Shown: one piece after another, positions 48,505 to 64,000 of the stretch
How positions within the stretch are numbered: the stretch's first letter is position 1
Layout: each line of letters begins with the position of its first letter
Assembly: GCF_000006565.2 (NCBI RefSeq)
Contig: NC_031474.1
Location: 744,001 to 808,000 of the forward strand
Origin: Toxoplasma gondii ME49
Lineage: Eukaryota; Apicomplexa; Conoidasida; Eucoccidiorida; Sarcocystidae
Length of the DNA stretch: 64,000 nucleotides
Reading direction: 5' to 3'
Position numbers and translations under genes: made by a program
Notes under the pieces: model-generated
What the model was told of the DNA's origin: nothing
Database searches by the model: none
Seen by the model: the letters and a program-made list of their open reading frames with translations, nothing else

Positions 48505-48904
48505 CGGCCTTCTCGCCAGAGCGAGAACAGAGACAGAACGAGAACAATTTTTCTTCTCCTTTCGTCGATCTACACTGTTTTACCTCGAAGAGGGGTAAGG
48601 ACAATTGCGGAACTTCGGTTTCTTTCGTGCTGCGAATTCTACAGACGCGATTCTCCGTTCAGGTGGTCAGCGAGTGACCGCGTCCACGAAGGAGACAGAA
48701 AACTTTCACGTGGATTTCTCCCTTTTTCTTTTTATTGATTCGCTCTGTCTCTGACACTACCCTGCTGTATCGACGCTTTCCGACTCTCCGCTCGTCTTCG
48801 TTTCCGGGCCACCGTACAAATTGCATGCGACCCAGGAATCGCATCTTTCAGCCTCAACAGCTTTTCTCCCTTTATCGATTATCGGGAGAAGACAGAAGAG
48901 CGAG

Positions 48905-51900
48905 ATGTCCCTTTCTTCTCTCTCCGGTTGGATTGAAGGGAGAGTTGACGTTTCGCTCGGGTCTCCCGGGTGTCGCTGTGTGCCCCGGTCGCTTGTCAAG
49001 AGTTTCGTTCCTACTCTCGCGTTTTTCGTGCTGTACTTCTTTCTTGCATCAGAAGCGACTCACGCGGTTCCTCTCCCTCAGCATGGACTTTCCTCTGGCT
49101 CTTCTTCTCTCTCTTCTTCCCTTCGCGCTTCCTCACTGCCTCCTGTGACGGAGACACAGTCTCCGTCCAGGTTTCCTTCCTTCTCGCGTCTGGGTCGTCC
49201 TCCTCTCTCGTCTACTCTCCCCACCTGCAGAGCCTTAGCACTGCTGAGTTTCCTTCAGATTCGCTCATCCTGCGCTTCCCCGCTTCGCCTTTCTCCGTCC
49301 CAGCCTCCTTCCCTTCGCTCTCCGGGGTGTGCAGTTTCAGAGACTTGCACCGGCGAAGATGAGGGGAACAACTCCTCCGTTCCTCCCCGTGCTCTCCCCA
49401 AACTCCACAGCCTGGAGGGGCAGTCCGACGCATGGTATATCGCCTTCTCTCCCAGCGAATTGAGTCCCCTTTTTTCCTCGTTGTCTGTCAGAGGGAAGCG
49501 GGGCAAGCGTCGGACAAATCGGGCGCCTTTCACCTTCGTCACTGCATGCGGTTCTCGGGCAGTGAGTGAAGAACCTGATGGACCTTTTGCATATGCACAG
49601 ATGCGCCGTCGCGTTCCCAAAGAAAAACACCGGGTAGGGAGAAGCTTGTGTCGCCCAGCTGGGTGCAGAGAGAGAGACAATTGGTGGAGCTGCACGGGAC
49701 ATGGACATGAACTTCACGCTTTCGCGCCCTCGTTCCTCCCAGGAAACAGAGAGCTTCTTGATCGTGGCGAGGTTTCCAGTCTCACCACAGGAGAGCAGGA
49801 GTGGGACGTTTCACAGGTGCCGACCGATGCGGCCTCTGCGCTCAGAGACTGGAGTCGAACCCCCCTAAGAGCGACCGCCCTCCACACGCTGGCGAGGTGG
49901 AGACCAGGGGACCTGCCGTCGCAGCCGCATTCGCGTGTCTCTGTCAGACAGCCGAGGGCCTCCTCACTCTCAGCTCTTCTCCCGGGAAGACGCCTTCTTC
50001 TGTTGCCTCTCCATTCTCTCGAATGCGAAGCGAAGGGAGGAAGAGAAGCGCAGGAACGCGACGCATGGGTGCTGGCGGCCACTCGGCGGGGCACCCAGCA
50101 GCACGCGAGAGAGCCTGGAGACGCGACCAGCCGAGCGGAGAACGGCGACAGGCTTCCGGCCTCTGGAGCGCATCTCTCGGTGTCCAGCAAAAGCCAGGAA
50201 GAAGCTCTTGCAGAGTTGGAGACGTACGAGAGGATTCGCGACAGCCGTCTCCTGATGAGCTGGGACGCGTGGGCTCGCGGAGTCGGAAGGAGTCCCGAAT
50301 ATCTCAAGAACCTCGTCACTCGCGCGTATGCGCCTCACGCGTCGACTTCACCCGACGAAGCCAGGGTCACCGGATCCACTCCAGAAAAGCAAGACCCGCA
50401 GTCGGGGAGCTCAGACCCTCGCACCGAGAAGACGCCAGGACGCGGAGTGTATCCCCGTCGCACGGAGGTGCAGGGCGAAGCGAGCGTCCCACAGGCTTCG
50501 GAAGAGACGAGCCAAATGCCTGCAGGGAAGTCGACCAGCTCCGGAAGACGGAAGAGAAGAAAGACAGAGCCGACGACCTCTGCGGACCTGCGCGTCGACT
50601 TGGAAGCAAAACATGAACGCGACAAACCTTCGGAGGAAGAGAGAACGAGCGAACGGCTCGCAGAGGCCAGAGCCGGAGAAGACATGCCGTGGCGGCGACC
50701 CGAGACGCTGGCCTCGTCGTCGGTCCGACCCCGAAAGGTAGACGAGGGCCATCTTGCCGAGGAAGAGGGAAGCGAGAAAGAGCAAGGTGGACGAGGCGAT
50801 GTGGATGAGGCCTCGCGAAAGGGATTCTCGAGTGGCGCTGCTGCCTCCCTCGGCGCGCTCGCAGGTGGGAAGAGACAGGACAGTCGCAGCGAGGTCCCTT
50901 GCGACAGAAATAAACCGTCTGTGCCGCGGTCTAGATCGAGGGAGACGGACGCGAAGGATGAGACCTCGCCGACACGAGAGGAGCGGCCAACCAGACGAAG
51001 TGACGCTGAAGGCTCTACACGCCGTCCGGCCTCCACAGAGAGAGACGAAACAGAAGAGGAGAACTGGGAGGAGACCGCGCAGACGGCCTGGTCTTTAGGA
51101 AAACTGGTGTCGAGGCGGGAATACGCGCGTCTCCTGTCTCTTCTGCGTGTAGAGGCGATTCACGCGACTCTCGAAGGATCAGAGAATGAGGAAAAAGTCC
51201 CTTTTTTATCGAAGACGCTGCCCAGACGGCCCCCCACCGTGCAGGAGTGGGCTGACGCGGCGACAGGCGGGGATGTGAAGCTCCTTGAGGAGAAACTTCG
51301 AGACTCACGGGCGCTCTTGGATGTCTGCTTGCGGAGGCTTCACCCTCTCGCGACGGTGGCTGTGAGACGCTTCCGCAGTGCGAACATCTTCGCAGCTCAG
51401 CAGAGGAAACTGTATCAGGAACAGGGCGACTACGACGCCATTCGCGCCTTGCTGGAGAAGCGGAACGAAGAAGAAATGGAACTTCTCCTCGTCGCCCTCC
51501 AAGGCATTCGCCAAGGCCTGCGACGCCACGCTCGGACGGCCATGCGCAGACGCGTTCGGCTGCTCAAAGAAGCGTCCTATGTGAACCGAGAAGCAGGAGA
51601 CGAAGACGCAGAAGATGGTGAAGGAGAAGAAGAAGGCGAAGAAGAGAGAGATGCAGCGGAGGAAGGAGACCTGGACGAAGGAAGGGATGAAGAAGATGAC
51701 GAAAAGGAAGAGGAGGGAGGGGACTGGAGTCTTGTGAAAAAAATGAAGAAGAAGGCTGTGAAAAAGAACGAGGAAGGTCCGAACAGGGAGGCCCTGTGTG
51801 ACAAGACGGATTCAGGTTCTGGAAAAGACGGAGAGAACGCGGTGTCTGTCGCGCCTTTCCCAGAGCTTCCGCCGCCTCCCAGCGTCGCCTACTGGCTGTG

Positions 51901-53428
51901 GATGCGAACTGCGATGGTCGACTGGGAGCAACAGAAGAGACAAGTCACACAGTTCCCCTGGCGATGGTGGAAGGAGGCCGCGAGAGGCCGCAAGGCGTCG
52001 CACGGCCTATATGCGGAGTTAGGCCGAGAACCGACAGAGGCGGAGGTTGCCGACCGTCTTGGAATTTCCCTCGACAAGTGGAGAGATATAAGTGTGGCCA
52101 CCAAGGCTGCAACCTCTCTTGAGACTGAACTCGGCGGACCCCACGGCAGCCACGACCCAAGTATGAATCGGAAAAACAAAGCGAATCGACATCCCATCTC
52201 TTACGCGAAAAACCCACCTCACTGGTGGTAGATGCAGGTCGTCTGTGGAGTTCTGCGTGCACATTTGAATGACACCACACTCGCATATAAGCATACATAC
52301 ACATACATTTTTCGCTACATGAGTGACAGAGTTGCTGCTGACATACTGGTCACAAACGCGTTCGACTCATTGCGTGGGAGGTACTTCAAACCAACAATCA
52401 CGACTCAATAGAAAAAGCAAAATCATATCAGCATGAAAAGGTACCTACGAATGTATATATATATATATATATAAATGTATGTATAACCCCCACAGGTAGC
52501 AGGACACTGATGTACGTGAGCATGAAGCTGTATGCTTGCTTCGGTGACTATTCCGACGTATTTCCAAGAAGCCGTTGAAGGACGGGTGGATTCGTCTGCT
52601 GCATGAATAGGGAGACACTGCGTAACGCGGTTCTTCGTGAAAGTTTTTTCTTTGGTAAAGCGTCCGTTTAGCTGGTGACCGAACTGCGTCTTGCCAGTTC
52701 CGACATCTCTCTCATTCGCCGAATGCGATCCCGTCCATCCGTGTGTGGGGTCATCGTGTCCCTCTGGTTTGTTTTCTCGCACTGGGCTTCTTCCACCAAC
52801 TCGCTCTGTCTCCTTTCCCCGCGCCACGAGAGGTTCTGGAAGCTCCGAACGCCGGGCTCGTTCAACTTTCTCTGAGTCCCGACCAATGCTCAAGAGCACA
52901 TGAAGTCGTTTCGAGCGCCTCAATCGCGTGGAGAGTGAACGCATGTGTCTCAGCCTTTTCTCGCGTTCATGTGTGGCAGATGACAGGCAGGACACCGTGG
53001 GAGATCTTCTGGTCAGTGAAGAGTCGCTGGAGAGCGAAAGCCAGATGTTTGAAACCGAGCTGGAGACTCAGGTGCTCGACTTGGCGGCGGAGTGCCTCGA
53101 GCCCGACGAGTTTCAAATGATCAAGGCCCTGATCTCGGAGCCGCATGCGAGGAGCGAAGCCACCGCGAACTCGGCCGCCTGGAACGAGGACAACACGACT
53201 CGAGCTCAAACTCTCCAGTTCATGGTCGGCGACTGCGTGGATGAGAAGCTGAAAAAGGCGATTCAAAAGATGAAGGAGGCGGAAGTGAAACGTAATCTCG
53301 AGAGCCTCAGTCCCGAGGAAAGACGCGAGGGACTCGCGAGTCCAGACGCCCTCGAAAAGGTCGTGCAAAGAAAGAGCACTGTGCTCCAGCTTTGTCTCGC
53401 TGCGAGCACCAAGCAGGGCTTCGAATGA
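48905..53428 (+). CDS. Sigma-70-like RNA polymerase sigma factor, predicted apicoplast, two exons
   Basis: Would recruit the plastid-encoded (bacterial-type) RNA polymerase to apicoplast promoters. Exons 48905-52160 and 52980-53428 join in phase 1 (CCAA donor GTATGA, acceptor TGTGGCAG) to give 1234 aa. SFVPTLAFFVLYFFLASEA (about residues 38-56) is a signal peptide, followed by a Ser/Leu/Arg transit-like stretch: a bipartite plastid leader. The sigma signatures sit at the C-terminus. TVQEWADAATGGDVKLLEEK and the helix after it (~779-820) match regions 1.2-2.1. YWLWMRTAMVDWEQQ (from 996) matches 2.3-2.4. LYAELGREPTEAEVADRLGI (~1036) matches 3.0-3.1. SLETELG and, across the intron, DTVGDLL match 3.2. 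EPDEFQMIKALI matches 4.1. Region 4.2 is hard to recognise. An acidic insert (~896-950) splits domain 2, and the ~700-residue N-terminal extension is low complexity. The first in-frame ATG is 48905. Plasmodium ApSigma is the expected relative. Confidence 0.85.
52161..52979 (+). other. Single intron of the sigma-factor gene
   Basis: 819 bases between the GTATGA donor and the TGTGGCAG acceptor. Reading through the donor would end the protein 23 codons later and lose regions 3.2 and 4. Removing the intron joins DP to NDRQDTVGDLL, which restores the sigma 3.2 alignment. It contains an AT run at 52454-52473. Confidence 0.8.
52454..52473. repeat. AT microsatellite in sigma-factor intron
   Basis: Uninterrupted TA repeat of about 20 bases inside the sigma-factor intron. 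Confidence 0.85.
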
Positions 53429-56400
53429 CAGCTATACAAAACAAGACGAGGCCGGGAGTCCAAGCAAGAACGCCAAGCGAGAAGGCAAAGAGAGAAAGTG
53501 AAGAGAAGGCGAAGCGGAGACGAGCAGGGAGACCTGATGCACTGAGGAAGAAGACGAGGATGTCAGGAGTGACTAGGAGAGGGTGACTGAGGAGGAAGAG
53601 GCATAGGCAAGCTGTCACTGCGGCAGCGGGGGACATTGAAGGCGACATATACGCGCCCAGGAATCGAGATGGAAGCAGGACAAGAAAGGCAGGCAGAGGT
53701 AGGAAGGACACATGGAGAAGAGGTGGAGGAGAAAGGATGGAATGAACGGGAGGGACAAGCAATGAGCCAGATGCAATGAGCGCAGTGGGGCTGAAGAGGG
53801 TGCGGGACTCGAAGGGAAGAAAGGGCACCCAGGCTGTGAAATGTGAAGAGCGGAAAGCGAGCGACGGATGCCAGGTTCGGGAAGTGAAGCCTGATGCCCT
53901 TCCCCTGTGGAATGCTCGATGCTTTGAATTCACTTGTTTTGTGGGCGATTTGTTAAGAGGCGATCCACACGCTTGGCCGTTGAAGCCGCGAGCGTAGTCG
54001 CTGTAGTTTTTGGTTCATCACGCATTCGAACAGGGAACCAACTATCTGGGCACCTTCGTCTACTCAGGGGTGAATACTGTCCCCTTTCGCCCATTCGTGC
54101 CCGCAGCTCCACCTCGAAAGCAGTTCTTTCACGATGGGCTTCTGCGCCATCTAGGCAGCAAGACATACTCCAACTCTTGCATTCTACCGTGTATCTAAAC
54201 CAGGAGTCCGAGTCGACGGGAGTACTCCCGTCAAAAGGAAGTATATAGAAACCTAGGAATCCCATTTCATAGGATGTAACACGGAGTCTAGCAAAAATGA
54301 GACGTGTGCTGCCCATCAGCACACTATCTCTGCTGTTCTCTGGAAGCTTCACTCCTTCACCCGCAGCAAACGTAAACCAGAAAACGCCTCTCGTTCGTCT
54401 CCGGGATCGGCTAGATATCGACAGCCTCGATTGTGTGAACTGTGACGAATCTCCAGCGTCATTTGCCCGTGCATGCGTTTCGGATATATTACTGCAGTCT
54501 GTCAGGGCTCTACAAAAAGAGACTTCAATATATATATATATATATGAATATGTATAACTGTGGGATTTCTTGTAGGTCATCTGTAGGCATTTCCGGTCTG
54601 TTCCGGGGGGATTTGTCACCTGATTTGTTCTAGAAAAGTCAGCACTTTGAGTAAACCTAGAGAGCTTCCGTTCGCCCCAGATAGTCGAAAGGCAGGCCAG
54701 CACAGGAGGGTCTTCCGCCGGTGGGCGGCTCTCCTTGCGAGAGGAACCACCCAGGCGGAGACTCTTCGGTTTGTCGGGTGCGGCCACTGTTTTAGCCCCA
54801 TGTGACCCACAAGGGGATTCCGTAAAAACGATTGGGGAGAACGAATTGCACTTGCAAAGTCCGAGAGGGGCATGAGGAAACAGCGCGCACGAGGCCGACT
54901 GGGAACACTCAGAAACCATTGCACACGAGCTCTGTACAACAAAAATACGAACGGGGGAACACAAAAACGTATCCGGTGAGGGAGAAAGGAAAGATACGTG
55001 AATGTGTGAAAGTGGGCAAGATGTGTGCCCCGTCAGAGCTGAGGTGGGAGTGGGGAACAAATGTCAACAGTTTCCAGGTTAGATGGACAGGACGGAACCG
55101 AGACAGCGCGCTCATGAGTGGCCACCTGGAGACCAAAAAATTTATAATCGCGAGGGAGCGAAGGAATGCACGTGTATACCCATATACGACGAATAACGGA
55201 TGAGGAATCCTCGCAGAAGAGACCGCGTGCAAGCTTCGAATGCGGAGGCCTCTCTGCAGAAGTCCCCCCCAGTAAAGATTTACAGGTTTTCCGTTGGCAG
55301 CAAAAACGCTGGAGAGCAGCGGCAGAGCGACGCTCAAAAACCTCTATGAAAAAACGAAGGCAAGATCGAACAATAAACATAGACACGAGCACATCTCTGG
55401 CTTCCGCTGTCTCCTCTCGCGGTCAGCGGTGACTCCTGTTCACGCGCTCGGCCAAAGAGACCTGAAGCCTCAAATTGATCACAAATCCGTTCGCGTGTCT
55501 GCGCCGTCAGGACTCTGCCCTCTCCTTCGCCCTTTTGCTTCTCCTGTGTCCTCTCTTGAGTCGTTTTGCTCATCCGCTGCGCCTCTCAAGATACCTGCTT
55601 CTCTCGATCGTCCTCTGTCTCAAGCCGCATTTCGCCTCTACCTTTCTCCCCTCTCCTCGCTGTGTTGCCACCAACGTCGCCGCCTTCATGTTCGACTCCA
55701 CACGCATTCACCTCTATCTACAAAGACAGGCGTATATGCTTAAGCAAGCATGAGGACAAGAATGAGACAGCCGCTGTTCTGCCCAGCGCGTCTCCACAAA
55801 GAAACCTCGCGACCCGTCGCCCGCAGACTCCAACTCCACGTAGAAACCGACAATCTATTATGGACCCGGATGCTCGTGTCTCCTCTTTTGCAGAGAAGTC
55901 CTAGCGACCCGAATTCGAAGCACGCGATCGAAAACAACTGGAACAGCAAAAACTCTCCGACAGAATTCAAGGCACGCGTAGACCACGCAGGCGCAGGGCT
56001 TGAACCTGACGACAGCCCCGACCTTTGCCCGAGGCGTAAACGTTCCGCGGTTTATGAATCACACACCCCCGGAGCCACGATTTCGCATATACCAATCTCC
56101 TCGCGATTCAGACTTTGCTAGAAGCCGGCAGAGGTTGTGACTCGTATTCAACTGCATAAAATCCTAAAGCTGGGAACGACCGTCCTTTCGCCTTCGCACC
56201 TCCTCGAAAAAACTTCCGACTCAAAGGAAATTACGGCGCCCTGCATCCCTTTCAAAGGCTTCTGAGCGACTCGCGCAGGCCCCTCGCCTCCTGTCTCCGA
56301 CGAGCGCGACGCGAAGGCCCCCCAATTGCCACAGGAAAGATGGGCGTTTGGGTAACACTCCTTGCACTTTGTCTCTTCCAATTTCAGGGTTAGCGTGTAC

Positions 56401-56543
56401 AGTTCCACCGCCATCATTTACACACATCCATCACCGTCGCATACAAGGCTTCAACGCCTTTGCGTCACGGTTTCTTTGTCAGGCCGTTCTTCCGTTTTCT
56501 TCAAACCCAGCCCGCTCGCGCTGAAAAGCTCCACGTTCCTGGT
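53429..56543. other. Convergent intergenic region, no supported gene
   Basis: Lies between the 3' ends of the sigma-factor and CDPK genes. 53.43-53.88 kb is purine-rich and 55.48-55.72 kb is CT-rich. A minus-strand frame of 376 codons (53930-55060) runs through an AT microsatellite, has no motif, and is not supported. Confidence 0.55.
54528..54545. repeat. AT microsatellite
   Basis: Short TA repeat between the convergent sigma-factor and CDPK genes. Confidence 0.8.
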
Positions 56544-62845
<6,302 letters not shown>

Positions 62846-64000
62846 GACCTCTGATTGCTCGGGCATGTAGCGAGGCGCCAGTGGAACCACGTGGTCGCTC
62901 GGGAAATTCCTTACTAAAGAAACACGAAAAACAACACACAGACACAAAAAGCAACTGTAGAAGAAAGACGGCGGACCAGTGGAGAGGAAAAGAGAAGAAG
63001 ACGTGAGATGGCGTGGTTCAACCTCAAAGGGATTGCAATTCTCTGGTAGAATAAGCGAGTCTAGAAAACACTCTAGGCTCAAGGTGGTTGGAAAGGACCA
63101 GAGGAACTGCAGACCCCCGAGCACGGGTCCGAAAACTCTCAGACGAGATGCTTACAATTTGGGTTAAAAATACACAGAGAAGCGCCCGCAGAGTAAAGAC
63201 GCTGCAATTTTTGACTGAACGAAAGGGGATCTGAGCAAAAATTCACGAAGGGGTCTCGCATACGCAGCAAGTGGGCTTGCACGCGTCGGGAAAGGCACAA
63301 CAACTGTCCCAATTCCACAAAAACTGAAAACGGAAGACGAATGGCATGAATTCCGAACTCCGCCTAGCACAATTTCGTTGAGTTCGAGGTAAACCGCGTG
63401 GGATATGTCGGAATCACAGTAGAAGAAAGGAGCCGCGAGGAACTGTGTCGCTTCCGGGAAGAAGCACGTGTCAGAGAGAGCTCTTTGAGCGATGCAACCG
63501 ATTCCTCAATGCTTTTACGGGATCCGGTTCCGTGAGAAGGAAACGAAAGTCACGGCATTCGGGTCCGTAACGACTTCCCAGAAGGGGAATGAACACAAGG
63601 ACTCTTCTTGCACGTGAAAAGAAAAAAGGAAAACGTAGGAACGCCACAGCGCGACAGAGTCCGTCAGATTCAGAGGAAGCCAGCAGGAGACATCACCCAG
63701 CTCCAGCGCAGGCCTGGAACGGATATTCTCCTCGTTCGTTTCCGGAGAGACAACAGGAGGAGGCATGGGTTTTCGTTGTTCAAGCGATTTTGGAAGAAAA
63801 GCGAAAGAAATCAACCGCGAAAACGCTGCACGTCTCTAACTGCAGGGCAGAGGGGGGCAGGCGGTATATCTAGCTACCAACGGAAGCCCACAGGGATTTC
63901 CGCTCCAGGACTGTTCCCGAAAACGCAGAAGCTCGAACCACGGATAAGAAACGCGCACGGCTGCGCCGGAAGTTCCCGGAAGCTCTGCCTGACTAATTGT
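62846..64000. other. 5' flank of the CDPK gene
   Basis: Upstream of the CDPK start; presumably promoter and 5' UTR. The kinase frame stays open to about 63124 with a hydrophobic, Cys/Phe-rich reading, but no conserved feature supports translation there. No other gene is seen. Confidence 0.5.

Larger units (their letters stand above)
45027..48904. other. Shared divergent promoter region of PDH-E2 and the sigma factor
   Basis: Holds the 5' flanks of both genes. 45.5-46.2 kb is strongly purine-rich on the plus strand, and 46.54-46.79 kb is CT-rich. A TA/GA repeat and poly-G runs are listed or noted separately. Frames here are low-complexity by-products of these tracts and I do not support any as a gene. 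Confidence 0.55.

Noticed and set aside
52161..52231. Sigma factor ending at the stop at 52229-52231
   Set aside because: That end cuts off regions 3.2 and 4. A good donor at 52161 and an acceptor at 52979 match in phase and restore the alignment.
53930..55060. 376-codon minus-strand open frame
   Set aside because: It runs through an AT microsatellite (Tyr-Ile repeats), lacks any motif or conserved composition, and lies where two 3' UTRs are expected.
62846..63124. N-terminal extension of the CDPK to about 63124
   Set aside because: The extension has no conserved features, lacks a convincing ATG context, and would hide the MGGRIS myristoylation motif.

Overview
The window looks like nuclear DNA of a cyst-forming coccidian apicomplexan, most likely Toxoplasma gondii or a very close relative. 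The evidence is: genes broken by many short GT-AG introns; long low-complexity Ser/Ala/Glu/Arg-rich extensions; a plant-type calcium-dependent protein kinase (CDPK); a plastid-type pyruvate dehydrogenase E2 with a signal peptide and transit-like leader; and a plant/algal-type starch-granule protein. The species call rests on protein families and from-memory recognition of a CDPK2A/PDH-E2 neighbourhood, not on a search.

Eight protein genes are supported and they alternate strictly in strand. (1) 501-1667 (+), 3' part of an unrecognised gene. (2) 4315-8982 (-), single-exon 1555-residue protein with four C-terminal C2H2 zinc fingers. (3) 14005-23256 (+), 13-exon Trp-rich repeat protein of the ESV1/LESV starch-binding family. 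(4) 25908-27785 (-), CPBP/CAAX-type intramembrane protease. (5) 31785-35297 (+), two-exon protein with probable OHA and OST-HTH/LOTUS domains. (6) 37130-45026 (-), 11-exon apicoplast PDH-E2 with three lipoyl domains. (7) 48905-53428 (+), two-exon nuclear-encoded sigma-70-like factor, predicted to go to the apicoplast. (8) 56544-62845 (-), 11-exon CDPK, probably CDPK2A. Exon chains for genes 3, 5, 6, 7 and 8 were built by matching splice consensus, intron phase and family alignment. Each chain gives a CDS length divisible by three and ends at a stop.

Functional themes: two neighbours (PDH-E2 and the sigma factor) start divergently from a shared intergenic region of about 3.9 kb, and both appear to serve the apicoplast (fatty-acid precursor supply and plastid transcription). 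The Trp-rich protein points to cytosolic amylopectin granule organisation. The CDPK would couple calcium to phosphorylation at membranes. The remaining DNA is intergenic or intronic, rich in AT microsatellites and polypurine/polypyrimidine tracts. I saw no mobile element, CRISPR array or convincing tRNA/rRNA.
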